DNA of 64,000 nucleotides from Leucosporidium creatinivorum (GCA_001600635.1 BCKL01000002.1:1181425-1245424); one strand, 5' to 3'. Positions 32,238 to 44,317 are shown, counted from the stretch's first letter. The notes: a model not told the origin generated them from the sequence alone. Numbers and translations are program-made.

Positions 32238-32846
32238 AGTTCTTGTCAGCCAACAATAGGATGTGCAGGAGGAGAAGAGGCGTTTCGCTCTGCCCCTCCC
32301 CTTGGGGCCGCGTGAGGTCGCTTCGTGGGGGAGGGGCAGAGTCGCTCTTAGCGCGTAATCGAGGACAGAATTGGATCAGTCGTTGCCCCTCGTCACCCCA
32401 GTGGCAGAGGTACAGAGTGGGGGTGGCGAGCCGACTGGCGACAAGGTGCAGAAAGGCGCCGAACTTTTAGAGCCGAAGGCGAAGGAGGTGGCGCCGAGCG
32501 CTGAGCGCGAGCGCCGAGCTCCGTTTCGCACTTGATTCTGCTCGCGAATCGACTCGCTCTCGCCGAGTGTGCATCTACGCAGATGAACAAAAGTTACAAA
32601 CCACTCAAGTCGAAACCGCGAGCTAGAAGCCATATACATGGGTGAAAGAGCAAGAAAAGGGAGGGTAAAATGGGGAGGGGATGCATAAGAAGATGGCGGC
32701 TGTATTACTGTAGAGGGCGAGGAGGTCAGTGAAGTCCCACAGCCTCGAAGTCCGACAGCGGACTTTGAATTCCCTCGCGGTTCGGCGCCCGCGCGCGGAG
32801 GAGGATGAACTCACGGTTAAAAATACGGCTCAAGCCCTCGAAAAGG
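32238..32846. other. spacer: carboxylate transporter promoter and kinase gene 3' end
   Basis: 609 bases including the inverted repeat at 32288-32341 and a dense group of CGCCGAGC-like motifs (32492, 32512). No extra gene seen. Confidence 0.45.
32288..32341. promoter_or_regulatory. 14-bp inverted repeat with STRE and CreA/Mig1-like sites
   Basis: ctctgcccctcccc (32288-32301) is the exact reverse complement of ggggaggggcagag (32328-32341), with a 26-base loop. Each arm contains CCCCT/AGGGG (the yeast stress-response core), and gtgggg at 32326-32331 fits the CreA/Mig1 consensus SYGGRG. It lies 51-104 bases upstream of the transporter start codon. JEN1 genes are classic glucose-repressed genes, so a repression or stress site here is plausible; that is inference. 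Confidence 0.5.
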
Positions 32847-35800
32847 TTACAGAGTTGAGGAGACCTGTGAGACGAAAGAGAGATCAGCGACTGGCGAGGC
32901 GTGAAGAGCGAGACTCGACGAACCAGCTCGGCGCTGCATGACAACCTCTGCGAAAAGGAGAAGTAGGTTAGCAATAGGTCGAAGAGCATGAGCTGGCAAC
33001 GCACTATTGATGATGGCGAGTAGATCGGGCTTGCGAAGTGGTTTGGTGAGGTAGTCGTCCATGCTGAAGGAGAAGAGTCTGGTCAGCGAGCGCGCCGAGC
33101 AGTGGCGAGAGGCTACTCACCCAGCCTCGATACACTTTTCGCGATCTCCCAGCATGGCGTGGGCCTGTAGCAGAAAACTCGTCAGCTTAGGTGCATGATA
33201 CCCGACATCAAGGTGTACTCACCGTTAGGGCCACGATTGGGAGTCGTTCGAGGCCGTGAACTTGCTCGAACGAACGGATGAGCTGAGTAGCCTCCATTCC
33301 GCCCATCACCGGCATGCTGACGTCCATGATAACGATCTGCAGGCGAACGACGAGGTCAGCTCTGTGCCAGAAAGCGAGAGAGCGACAGCTCACATCGTAA
33401 AAGTTCTTCTTGACCGCCTCGAGCGCCAACACTCCATTCTCGACAATCTCGGTCTGATGCCCTGCACTCTCCAAGAACTTCATCGCGACCTTCTGGTTGA
33501 CGACGTTGTCCTCGGCGAGCAGCACCTTGAACGCATCAGAACCCCGCTCCGAGGGGATGCGATTGCTTGCTTCCAGCGCGGGCAGGAGGGCGTTGCACAT
33601 GTCTTGGGCGTTTGTTGGTGATTCGACGCAGTTGGCGACTCCAAAGTCGAGGCAGTACTGATGAAGGCGGACGAGTCAGCAAGAGCGCCGAGCGAGAAGC
33701 AAGAGGAAACCCACCTTGAGGTTAAGTTGAGGGATCTGAGGGGTGATGAGAACGAGAGGGATGTAGCGGAGATGCTCGACATCTCGTAGTCCCGATACGA
33801 CCTCAAGCGAGTCGACGAGGACGGTGTCAAAGTAGCCTGTCCTCGCCTGGTCGAGCAGGCGCGCTTCGTCGAGGTTGTCGACGACGGTGATCTCGAGACC
33901 GAGCTGCTCGACTGACTCGATGACACTCGGGTCGTGATGCAGTGTGTCGATGAAGAGGATGTGTCGGCCAGGATGCGGGATGAGGGTCTTTTGACGAACT
34001 TGCTCGAGTTGCCACTCGCCAATCTTGCTGAAGGTGCGCGAGCGAGAGCGAGTCAGCAATCGAGACCGAGAACAGCGGAGGAGAGAGGAAAGACTCACCA
34101 CTGGATGGTAAAGTAGAACTGCGAGCCTCGGCCGAACTGCGAGGTGACCCAGAGCTCTCCTCCCATGAGCTGTACTAGCCGCTTTGAGATGGTCAGTCCG
34201 AGACCGGTTCCTCCGTATTTCTGTTGACCGATAGACGAGGTCAGCGCGATGTACGAGGCGAGGTCACCAAGCTCAAACAACTCACCCTCGTCGTTGAGCC
34301 GTCAGCCTGAGCGAAAGTGTCGAAGATGAGGTTGAGCTTGTCGGGCTTGATTCCGATGCCGGTATCCGAGATGCAGAACTCGAGCTGGTAAGACTTCTCA
34401 TCGAGGTCGGCGGCTTGCAGACGACACGAGAGGGCGACCTGACCGCGCTGAGTGAACTTGATGGCGTTGCCGACGAGGTTGGTGATAACCTGTGGTAGGG
34501 CATGAGATGATTAGCGCGAGCGAGAAGGGAGAGGTAGGTGAATACGAACCTGGCGCAGGCGGAAGGGGTCTCCGACGAGGAGGTCGGGGATGTCCGACTC
34601 GACGGCGTACATGAGGTCGAGCTTACTCTGCGTAGCCTTGACCGCAAGGGTCTTGAGCACGCCGAAGACTGCTGTTCGGACCGAGAAGGGGATCGTCTCG
34701 ACCGTCATGCGACCGGCTTCGACTGCGAGGCGGTAGGTTAAGCGAGTCAGCGAAGGCGTCTAGAGAGCGAGCAGGCCATGAACACACTCTTCGAGATATC
34801 GAGAATGTCGTCGATGATGAGCAGTAGCGAGTTGGCGAGGTTGGAGACTGGGAAGGAGAAGAGCAGGTCAGCCTTGATCGCCGAGCGTCCAACACATCGT
34901 TCGACTCACCGATCATGAGGTTCTCGCGCTGTTGCCGGGTAAGCTCCGTCTCGAGCGTGACACCAGTGAGTCCGATGATACTGCGAGCGAGGACAGACGA
35001 AGTGAAGAGTAGGAGAAAGTCAGCTTGTCTGCCCTCGCCTCGAGCTACACAGTAGCCCCCGACCTCGAGCCCGCAGAGCTCGACTCACCCGTTCATGGGC
35101 GTCCTGATCTCGTGCGACATGTTGGCGAGGAACTCGGACTTTGACCGATTAGCCAACTCGGCCGCCTCCCTCGCCATCGTATTCTTCTGCAGACTGTCCC
35201 TCAGCGAGAAGACCATCTTGTTGATCTTGGTCTTGAGCGAGTCCATCTCTCCCGAAGCCTCGACCGTCACGAACGAGGAGAAGTCGCCTTCCGTAGCGGC
35301 TGCCGAGATTTGAGCAAAGGCGCGCACTTGCGACGTGAGGTTGGTGGCCATCGTGTTGACGTTGGAGGTGATCTCTTGCCATGTTCCTTCGATGTTGTCG
35401 ACCTTGGCTGTGACGCCGAGGTTCCCCTTGGTTCCGACTTCGTGAGCGACCCTGGTGACTTCGGAGGCGAAAGTAGCGAGCTGTTGAAGCGAGCGAGGTC
35501 AGCTTTCTCCTTTTCTCGCTCGACAGCAGTATCACTCACTCGGTCGACCATGGAGTTGATGGTGTTGACGAGTCGGAGCACCTCTCCGTTGGCCTCGATC
35601 GTGACCTTTTGGCTGAGATCTCCCCTCGCGACGGCAGTGGTGGCCTTGGCGATAGAGCGCACTTGGTCGGTGAGGTTTCCGGCCATCTGGTTGACCGAGT
35701 CGACGAGCGACTTCCATTCTCCCGAGACGTTGACGCTGCGAATCGTGAGTATGAGGAGAAGAGCGACGGCGAGGAGCGAGGGGGAGGGGAGAGCGAGAGC

Positions 35801-38688
35801 AGGAGATCGAGGGCAGAAGGAAGAAGGGAGAAAGGGAATGTCAGCCGAGGCTCAAGAAGCCGGGAAGCGAAGACGAGAAGTCTCGAGTCGAGAAGGCCGA
35901 CTCACACATAAGCCTGCCCTCCGAGCTGACCGTCGATACCGACCTCCTTGGCGACACGAGTAACCTCGGCAGCGAACAGACGGAGAGAGTCGACCATGTT
36001 GTTGACGGTCCGCTGTTGTCATGGATGAGGGAGTGAGAGAGTGAAAAGGCGATGGCGGCGAAGGAGGGAGGAGGGGGCGAGGGGAGGGGAAAGTACATTA
36101 GCTTTAGATCTCCAGCCTCGGGCGCAGCAATCATCGAGACCCTCGACGTACCTTGAGATCCAGCATCTCCCCCTTAACCTCGACCATAATCTTGCGCGAC
36201 AAATCCCCCTCGGCGACCGCTCGAGTGACATCCGCAATAGACCGCACCTGCTGCGTCAAGTTCATCGCCATCGTATTGACGTTATCCGTCAGCGTCTTCC
36301 ACACGCCCTGCACTCCGTCGATGTTGGCCGTTCCTCCGAGTTGGCCTTCGGTGCCGACTTCGAGAGCGACGCGAGTGACTTCGGCGGCGAAGCGGCGCAG
36401 TTGGGCGACCTGTTGATTGTTGCGGCGAATGTTGGAGATGCGAGGGCGGGAGTCGAGAGGAAGATGGGAGTCGAAGTGAAAGTCGAGGGTAGAGGAGGGT
36501 CAGCCCGGTGCTCGAGTGCGCGACCTACGCCGCGAGGGAACAAGCTGCAGAGTTGAAAATTGGACGTACCATGTTGTTGACGGTAGTCTTGAGCTCCCTG
36601 ATCTCTCCACTTGCGCCAATGTCGACGGTCTTGGTGAGATCTCCGTTTGCGACGGCTTTGGTGACGGAGGCGATTTCTCGGACCTATGTACGAGGAGAGA
36701 CGAGTAGAGGAGAGTGGCGATGAGACGGTGGAAAATGGAGAGGAAGGGAGAAGATAAGCGAGAGCTCGAATGAAGGACGGAGGAGAGCAACGAACCTGGT
36801 CGGTGAGGTTGGTAGCCATTCGGTTGACGTTCTCGGTCTGTTGTGCATCAAGAACCTCGTCAGCGATCCACTCTTCTCCTCCAATCTCGCTCAGACTCAC
36901 CAGCTCCTTCCAAACACCCTCCACGCCAAACACGACGGCCTGACCACCGAGCTGTCCCTTCGTCCCTACTTCCAGCGACACCCTCGTCACCTCCGACGAA
37001 AAGATACGAAGCTTGAAGACCATGTCGTTCACCGTTTCCTTGAGGGTGGCCATCTCGCCTTCGACTTGGGCGTCGATGGTCTTCGAGAGGCTGCGAGGGA
37101 GGAGGTAGCGGGAGAGAGGGGGATGGGCGTAGACGAAGACGAGGAGGCGAAGGGAAATAAGCAAGAGAAGTAAAGGGAGGGGAAGTTAGCGCCGCATGGG
37201 AGATGGACCGATACGAGCAACGCCGAGACTCACTCGCCGTGAGCGATGGCGGAGGTGACGATTGCGATGGAGCTGCATTGGCGGGAGGTCGAGGTAGAAG
37301 GGGGTGGTGGATGAAGAGGAAGGGAGGAGAAGCAAGGTCAGCACGGCCCTCTTCATCACCCTTCGACCCCGCCGATTTCATTTCTCGGTCCATAATGAAC
37401 CGGCTCGGCGCGAGCCTAATGGCGAGCTCAAACTCACCGAACTTGGACGGTCAAGTTGGTGGCCATTTGGTTGACCTGTGAGCGTACGACAGCGACGCGT
37501 TAGCCTACACCATCGCGGATCGCCGAGATATGCGACTCGGAGCCTTGAGACGTACGGTTTCGGTCACTGGAAGGCAAGGCAAATCAGCTGCAAATCCTCA
37601 GTGCGACGGCAAAGCAACTCACAATCCTTCCAAGTTCCCTCTACACCCGTAACGACGGCCTGCCCTCCCAGCTGTCCCTTGGTTCCGACGTCGAGCGAGA
37701 CACGAGTAACCTCGCTCGAGAAGACGCGGAGCTTGGCGACCATGTCGTTGACCGTCTCCTTGAGCGTTGCCATCTCTCCTTCCACCTCGGCATCGATCGT
37801 CTTAGTGAGGCTGGAGGAGCGCGAGCGAGAAAAGATGCCCGAGAGGAAGGCGGGGGAGAGGAGAGAGACGCAGCAATGAGGGTTAGCGCCCGCACGGCCG
37901 AGCGAAGAGAAGGGTGAAGAGCCTTACTCGCCGCGCGCAATGGCAGAAGTGACGATAGCGATGGAGCTGTAGAGGTGCAACAGGTCAGCGCACAGAGCTC
38001 AGCTCGGGGCCGAGCGAGCAGCTACCCACCGAACCTCCTCGTCGTGCGAGACCTGCGAGCGATGGAGCTCTTCTGCGTGCAGCAGCTTGAGCGCCTTAAT
38101 CTGCTCCTGACACGTCTTGCGAACCTCCTCGACGGTGCTGCCTCCAACGTAGGGCGCTTCCTCGTCGGGCGACTCCTTGACGGCGAGCTGTTGCTCCTCT
38201 GGCTCCTGCTCCTCCTGCACCGTTGTCCGCGAATTCTTCTTCAGCCGCGCGGAGATCCGTACCAGCGCATCAACGATTTGGTCCGTTTCTGCTGGCTTGC
38301 CCTCGGGGATGGCGGAGAAGGTAGCTGGAGCGGCATGCGAGGCGGCGAGGTTGGCGAGGTGCGCGAGGATGGTGGAGGGGTCAGCCTCGACCGAGTGTAT
38401 AAGACCGAGGACGAATGCTGGGAAGGAGTGTATGGGAGTGCTGGACGGTAGCGGGACGAGCGGCTTGCCCGTCAGCGGGGCGTAGAGGACCGGCTCCATC
38501 AAAGGGACAGGCGCGTCGCCGTGCTCTTCGGCGGTCGAGGCTAATGAGGTGAAGAAAGGGGGATGAGGGGATAAGCCTGCAGAGGTGGCAGGCGAAGAAA
38601 GCGCTGTAGAGCTGGCTGTACTGAGAAGCGACGAAGCGGACGAAGATGAGGAAGGCGAAGGGAGGACAGGTCGAACTGTCACTGGCAT
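32847..38688 (-). CDS. NIK1: group III hybrid histidine kinase with six HAMP repeats (Nik1/Os-1)
   Basis: Cytosolic osmosensing hybrid kinase upstream of the HOG MAP-kinase cascade, and the family targeted by phenylpyrrole and dicarboximide fungicides. About 1,250 residues in some 20 exons. A ~220-residue Pro/Ser-rich N-terminus without membrane spans is followed by six HAMP units of ~92 residues ([84 protein letters not shown]). Then come the H-box [13 protein letters not shown]-box [13 protein letters not shown]1 [10 protein letters not shown]2 [20 protein letters not shown], a degenerate receiver-like stretch ([13 protein letters not shown]) and a true receiver ([11 protein letters not shown], phospho-Asp in [12 protein letters not shown], switch [12 protein letters not shown]). 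All catalytic residues are present. Units 1 and 2 are nearly identical. An 11-nt exon (37556-37566) encodes LTET. The extreme C-terminus is uncertain because of a possible extra intron. Confidence 0.92.
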
Positions 38689-39791
38689 GAGACTTAGGGG
38701 CGGAGGGCGAGCGAGATCTGTAGGTTGTCCTGATTGTAGCCTCAGCGAGAGGCTGTAGTACGGTAAGGTGGTAAGCTGTCGTCCTCTTGCTTGCTGTCTT
38801 GCAACGAGTCGAGCCGGACGGGAACGAGGCGAGAAGTGAAGGGAAGGAGCGAGAGAGCTGAGCGCTCTGAGCGTGTAAGTAGTCCTCGGTCGAGCAGCGA
38901 CCTTAGTTGTAGGTCTCCAGATTTCAGTCAACTGCCTTGCACTATGTATGGTTGGACTCGCCTGTCGTCTTACATACGACTCTCGCTTTCTCCGCGCTTT
39001 AACACCGCATACAAGCTGCTCGGTTCGGGCGCCTGCGAAGGCGAGGGGGTACTGGGACATCCTTTGGCGCGAGTCTGGAGGCTGTATCTTACTACAGACT
39101 GCTCGCCTTGCTTTGCGACACTCTTGCTGCTGACAATCGCGGTCGGGCGCTCCACACGACTAGCGCGACACGCTCGGGCTCTCGGCGCCAGCGGCCAGGG
39201 AGCTCGGTCGAGCTCATCGGTAACTTGAACCTGCTGTACTGAAGTACGGGCAGTCCTGTGCTTAGCTTAACGATCTTGTACTGCTCTCAGAAGTCTCTAG
39301 TAGAGCGATACAGCAGCGCGATAGAGCCAAGTGGGGGTGCACCGTTTGGCGCCGAACCCGAGTCTTCGCTCTTCTCGCAGGCGGACAGGCAGCTGTGGAT
39401 TGTCAGAATTCTGATCAAAAACGAACAGTGCAGCTGGACGGCCAAGGTGGCTACTCTGCTACAACTTCGAGTCACGCCCAAGGCCAAGGGACTCCAAGGG
39501 ATCGCCCACCGAAGCTCGAAGCTCGGTTTCCGACTCTCTCCCTCTCCCCACGTCTAGCCTCATCTCTCTCAACTCGACTTAGAAAGCTACAGCAAAGCAG
39601 CTCGACCTTCTGCACGAGCTCACCTATACTCGACTTGCACCGCAAACTGGTCTGCAGGTTTCAGGCGACCATCCCAGCTCCCTCTCAGCTAGCTCGCTCC
39701 TTCTCCAGCTTCCAACCTTCCCTCGGCCTTTCTGCACTATCTCGACGTCCAGTAGGGGGGCGTTCGAGCACCCCGTCGACCACACACTACA
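38689..39791. promoter_or_regulatory. 1.1-kb divergent promoter region
   Basis: Between the start codons of the histidine kinase (-) and the small Cys protein (+). The kinase frame stays open up to 39060, but the upstream residues are Arg/Ser-rich and non-conserved, so this part is taken as 5' UTR/promoter. No further gene seen. Confidence 0.4.
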
Positions 39792-40171
39792 ATGGTGTAC
39801 TACGTGAGTCCTTCCAGCTTGCCAGGCTCGTCCGCCAGCTCTCCTTCACGCCGCAACTGCTCCTCTTACTAACGCCCTCCTCCGCGCCGCTGTAGGTCTG
39901 TCCCAACTGCGCCCTAAGGAGTGACTCCTACGACGAGTCCATGCGGCATTGTAGGTCTTCCCAGGCGGCTGCTGGCGCTTATATGAGCTCCGCTGGCCAC
40001 GAGCGAACAAACCGCTGACCTCTGCACTGTCTTACAGACGCCGGGTGTGAGGACCGTCGACCGCGCAACGTGAGCAATAGCATTGGCAGTAGCTCGGGCG
40101 CGGGCAATGGCAGCAATAGCACGAGTGGAACGGCGAGTAACGGCGGAGGTGGCTCGGGGAGCGGCCAGTAA
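39792..40171 (+). CDS. small 66-residue Cys-motif protein with Gly/Ser/Asn tail
   Basis: Not recognised. Three exons (39792-39803, 39896-39950, 40038-40171) sum to 201 nt, giving 66 residues. The N-terminus, MVYYVCPNCALRSDS, has a CxxC pair, and HYAGCEDRRPRN follows, so C-x2-C...H-x3-C could bind one zinc. The remaining ~35 residues are Gly/Ser/Asn-rich and probably disordered. Both introns have good GT-AG ends (the second with CTGAC), and both fall within the conserved-looking part, which argues for a real gene. The first exon has only four codons. It could be a subunit-like zinc-ribbon protein; I give no function. A comparison across related fungi would show whether the Cys/His pattern is kept. 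Confidence 0.6.
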
Positions 40172-40949
40172 CGCTGCAGGTGAGTCTGCTCGACTTTGAT
40201 AACGCTACAGGATGGCTCCGAGCTGAAACTGTTGTCGTACAGCTTCCTTCCCGTCCCTCGTTTCCCTCGTCGCTTCCCGCCCTCCACAACTCGAACCCCT
40301 CCCCCAGTCTCCAACCATCGACCCCCTCTCCCGCTTCTTTCCTTCTTCGACCTCCATACAGCACTCATACACGCCGTGCTCCCCCCTTCAATTCGACCTT
40401 ATCTTCGACATTTCTCCCTCCCCTTTCCTTTTCCCACCAAAGCCGAGGCCGGAACCTCCGCCATTTCCAACCCCCTTCTCCGACACCGAAACCTTCCCTT
40501 CTTCCAACACCGAGCTACTTCAATCGCTCTTCATCCGCCTCATCTTCTCCGACAACCCACCTACAAGGCCTTGCGATAGCGGAGCTCGGCGGAGGCTTGG
40601 AGCATCGCAGTCTCGGCTGCGAAGCAGGTTCGGGATAGGTTCGACGAGTTGCAGTGCCCCTCAGTACTCCCTCCCCTTCTCAGATATGAATCTCTTCTTC
40701 TCTAGGTTGTATGATATTACATTTTGGGTCCAGGCAACACACGACGAGCGCGAGAGAACGAACGAAGGGGCTCGGCGATGAGAGTTCGGCGAGTTGTAAG
40801 AGAGAGCAGGGAGACCGGAGACGGAGTTGCCGACCTGTTGCAGCAATACAGAGCGAGTACTGTAAAGCGAAATGTGAAAGCCAGCGGAACGATAAAGCTC
40901 GGTCTCGCTGAGACGCATCTTGCCCTCCACCTCCGTCCCATCTCTCGAC
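40172..40949. other. spacer with long pyrimidine-rich tract
   Basis: 778 bases: 3' UTR of the small protein gene and promoter of IML2. From about 40235 to 40560 the plus strand is almost all C and T with regular Pro/Ser-like triplets. An open frame (40180-40638) crosses it but is low complexity, has no homology I recognise, and is not called. Confidence 0.4.
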
Positions 40950-43900
40950 ATGGCGTCAAAACCAACAGACAAGGAGCTCGTCGTCGAGGCTACACGAGGC
41001 ATCGAGAAGCTGCTCAACAACGACCTACAAGGTGCTCAAGCGCTTCTTCGCGCACGGCCAGATTCAGCGGGTCACGGAGTCGGCTTAGGGATCTCGTGCT
41101 TCCTGCAAGCAGCTCTAGGACAGGAGGATAACGAGCTGGCAGCAGCGTTAGATGTGCTTGTCAAGGCGGAGGCGATTGCTACGGCGCAGAGCAGCAAGAA
41201 GGGCGAGAAGGGCGTGTTCCCGGCGGGACTTGAGTATAAGGTGAGTTGCGGGGTCTTTTGAGATCTCTGCACCGATGTACACACTCGAGGAGCGCACTGC
41301 TGCTCGAGCTGCTGTCCTACATCGCTCAGAGCCACTCGCTGACGACTGCACTCTCGCTCGGCATCATCGACGGTTCGCTTGCCCTATAGATCCTGACGCA
41401 CGATGCTGTGATGTCGCAAGCTCTCGTGCACATTCTCACCGAGTCTTATCTGTCAGTGTTGCTCTCTCGCCCGTCGATGCTGCACTGGACGAGTCGCCCG
41501 GACGAGCGAGCTCGGGCTTCGAGCGCTCGTCTCTTCGGGGCTCATGCTGATGACCGCTCGCTCGAGTACGATGGCTGACCATACTTATGACCTCAACAGG
41601 GAATTCACAAAAGCCATCTGGAAGCTCAACCGCGCCTACAAGGGCTTCAAATCCGTCTACTCGGTCCATCCTGCTCGCTCGCCTCTCCAGCAACTTGGCG
41701 CTGACCCGCTCTGAGCAAACAGATCGTCTACCCCGGAGGCATCACCGAATCCGACTCGCTCGACACCATCTTCACCAAGCTTAACGCCCACTACGTCGCT
41801 CAAACCACGGGCGCCGGCAGCAGCTCGGGCTCGTCCCTCGGCGGAGGATCAGGCTTCTTTGGCTGGGGCAAGAAGAAGGCGCCTACATCGGAGCTCAAGC
41901 ACAGTAGCTCTACCGCTGCTCTGCCCGCTTTGAGCAAGGTTGCCGCCTCGGAGGGGATGGAGCAGAGGAGCGTCTCGGCGCCGGGATCGAAGGTGCCTTC
42001 GAGGGAGGGGAGTGTGGTGGAGTTGAGTGCGGGAGTGAGTGAGATGTCGGTCAATGGAGAGACGGAAGGAGAAGGGGGAAAAATCCAGATGGGCGAGGAT
42101 GGGTCATTCCCGGCGCCGCTTTGGAAGGACGACCCGATTGCCAGTCTGTGCATCTCGGGAGCATTCTTTGGTGCTGGGCTGTTCACTTTGATCTTCTCTT
42201 TACTACCGTGAGCTCCTTTTGGCTTCAGCTCATCCGCCGCCTCGCTAACCTCGCTCGTCCTTCTGCTTCCTCGCCCTCGCCTCATTTCTTGACCATCATC
42301 ACCTTTCTCCAACATCTCTCTTTCATCTCTCCACCCTTCTCCTACTCTCCAACAATTTCCTCGACCTCAGACCCAAGATGCGCAAGCTCATCTCGTGGTT
42401 CGGCTTCAAGGAGTCCAACCGCTCGGTCGCCCTCAAGCAGCTCACCGTCGCCGCTGCGACCGGAAACGATGTACATGGCTACTTTGCCTCGTTGACGCTC
42501 CTCACATTCTACTGTCTGGTGCTGTTGAGTAAGCCCATCGTGCTCCTCGAGCAATTTGCCGAGTGGTCTTTCGTTCGACCCCTCGATGGCCGAGCGGTCT
42601 TTCGTTCGACCCTTCGATGGCCGAGCGAAGGCAGGGACCGACAAGCTGACCATTCCTTGCCTCGCCTACAGTGAGCGGATATCAATGCGAGGAGGACTAT
42701 CTCCTAGACCAATGCACCATCGTCCTCAACCGAGTCGTCGAGCGCTTCCCCGATGGAACGCTGTGGGTGCTGAACCGTAAGTCGCCTCGTCCTTTCCCTG
42801 CTCTTCTAGGACACTCGCTCATTTACATCAATGACACAGGCGCCAAGCTCTGTCGTATGAGGCACGATACCGCCTCGGCCATCTCCATCATTGAGGCGGC
42901 GCTCGAGAAAGGCTCGTCCTTCCGCGAAGCCGACAGTCTGCTCGTCTTCGAGGTGAGTCTCTTCGCTCTCCCTTGCTGTTGCTATGTAGATGTTCAAAGG
43001 AGCGCTCTGTTGACTCTTTCCGCCGCTCTTTTAGCTGTCCTGGTGCTATCTGTCAGCCGCCGAGTATCTCAACGCCGCCGATTCCTTCGAGCGAATGTGC
43101 ACCCTCAACAACTGGTCACATAGTACATACCTCGCCATCTCATCTGGTGAGCTTGCCTTGCTTGGCTTGCTGCAGCTCGCTGTCAGCTGCCGCAATTCGC
43201 CGACCGAGCTGACCGCCTTTCCCCCCCTCGTCCGAACAGGCTGCCTTATCGACCTGCCTGTCGAGCAACAAACTCCCGAGATTGAGCAGCGGATCTCTCT
43301 TACCTTCAACAAGCTACCGAGCCTCTTCGGCCAAAAAAGATTGCTCGGAGAGCCTCCTACGACCGAGGTGAGCTGACCTCCAGGCGGGAACCGAGCACCC
43401 AGCTGACTCCTCCGTCGACCCAGATCTTCATCATGCGTCGTCTCGAAGCCGACAAGGCCAAGCATGCACGCTGGGTCGCCGCTGGTCGGCTTCCCAAGGA
43501 CTCGCCCTTCTGGAAGGCCATTCGCATCACTTTCGCTATGGGTTCGTCTCGCTTTCGCTCTTCTTGCCTCAACGCTCGAGCTGACCTCAAATCCCCTCAC
43601 CAGTTCTCGGCAACTTTTGGGCCAGCGTCGGCAACCGCTCGCCCGTCCCTGCGATGCACGACCAAATCGCCCATCTCTCGGCCTTCACTCCCCTTCCTGC
43701 GCACCTTCCCTCTGAGACTACCACCGGCCTCTCCACTCCCAGTTTCACCGCACCTACCGTCGACCCCTCCACACTAGACCTCGACACCCCCGACGAACTC
43801 GCCATGCGTGATCTCCTCCTATCCTGCCTGTACTCCTCGCTCGGCACCATTGCCTCGTTCACTACCGCCAAGTCGCTACTACAGAGCGTTGTCAAGAGGG

Positions 43901-44317
43901 GAAGGGATCTCGGAGCGCAGGGAGTCAAGGAGGAGAAGTGGGTCGTGCCTTTCGCCTTGTTTGAGCTTGCCGTCTGCGAGTGTAGGGAGGGCGAGTTGGC
44001 CGAGAAGGAGGCGAGATTGCAGGGTGGTGGAGCTCAGGACGAGAAGAAAGTATGGGAGGCAAGGATCAAGAGGGCTGAGAAGCTGTTGCAGGAGGTCTTC
44101 GCGGTAGTCGAGTACGATCTGAAGAGTGAGTCGCGGTTGATTTCGCCGAGCTTCTTTGGCGCTGATCTCTCTCTTCCGCTTCTCCTGCGATCGCTCCCTA
44201 CCCCTCGCGCCCTCTTCAAACGCTCTTTTTTCCTCCCATCGCACAGGTCGTCTTGAGTCTCGAGTCATCATGCTCCGCGACGAGATCGCGGCCAAGTCGA
44301 AGAAGCTCGGCCTTTAG
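40950..44317 (+). CDS. IML2: IML2/TTC39-family protein (DUF3808)
   Basis: Homologue of yeast Iml2, a protein with TPR-like repeats found at mitochondria, ER and cytosol and needed to clear lipid-linked protein inclusions. About ten exons, roughly 750 residues. The N-terminal family block is EATRGIEKLLNNDLQGAQAL, then GLGISCFLQAALGQED, and after splicing ILTHDAVMSQALVHILTESY and EFTKAIWKLNRAYKGFKS. A Ser/Gly-rich acidic linker follows (about 41,810-42,110). The second conserved part contains ISGAFFGAGLFTLIFSLLP, RKLISWFGFKESNRSVALKQ, LTLLTFYCLVL, YLSAAEYLNAADSFERM and NNWSHSTYLAI, with TPR-like helices near the end (LFELAVCECREGELAEKEA). Its first two introns (~150 nt each) are unusually long for this window. 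The intron at 42532-42671 contains a 31-bp tandem repeat. Confidence 0.85.
42565..42626. repeat. 31-bp tandem duplication inside an IML2 intron
   Basis: Bases 42565-42595 and 42596-42626 are adjacent copies of the same 31-mer (begins ggtctttcgttcgaccc) with one C/T difference. They lie between donor and acceptor of an intron, so no coding effect is expected. Confidence 0.92.

Noticed and set aside
38689-39060. N-terminal extension of the histidine kinase frame
   Set aside because: Open frame only; Arg/Ser-rich residues with frequent splice-like signals. The ATG at 38688 gives a normal family N-terminus.
40180-40638. 152-codon Pro/Ser-rich open frame on the pyrimidine-rich strand
   Set aside because: The composition follows from the C/T tract itself; low complexity, no conserved block, no splicing.
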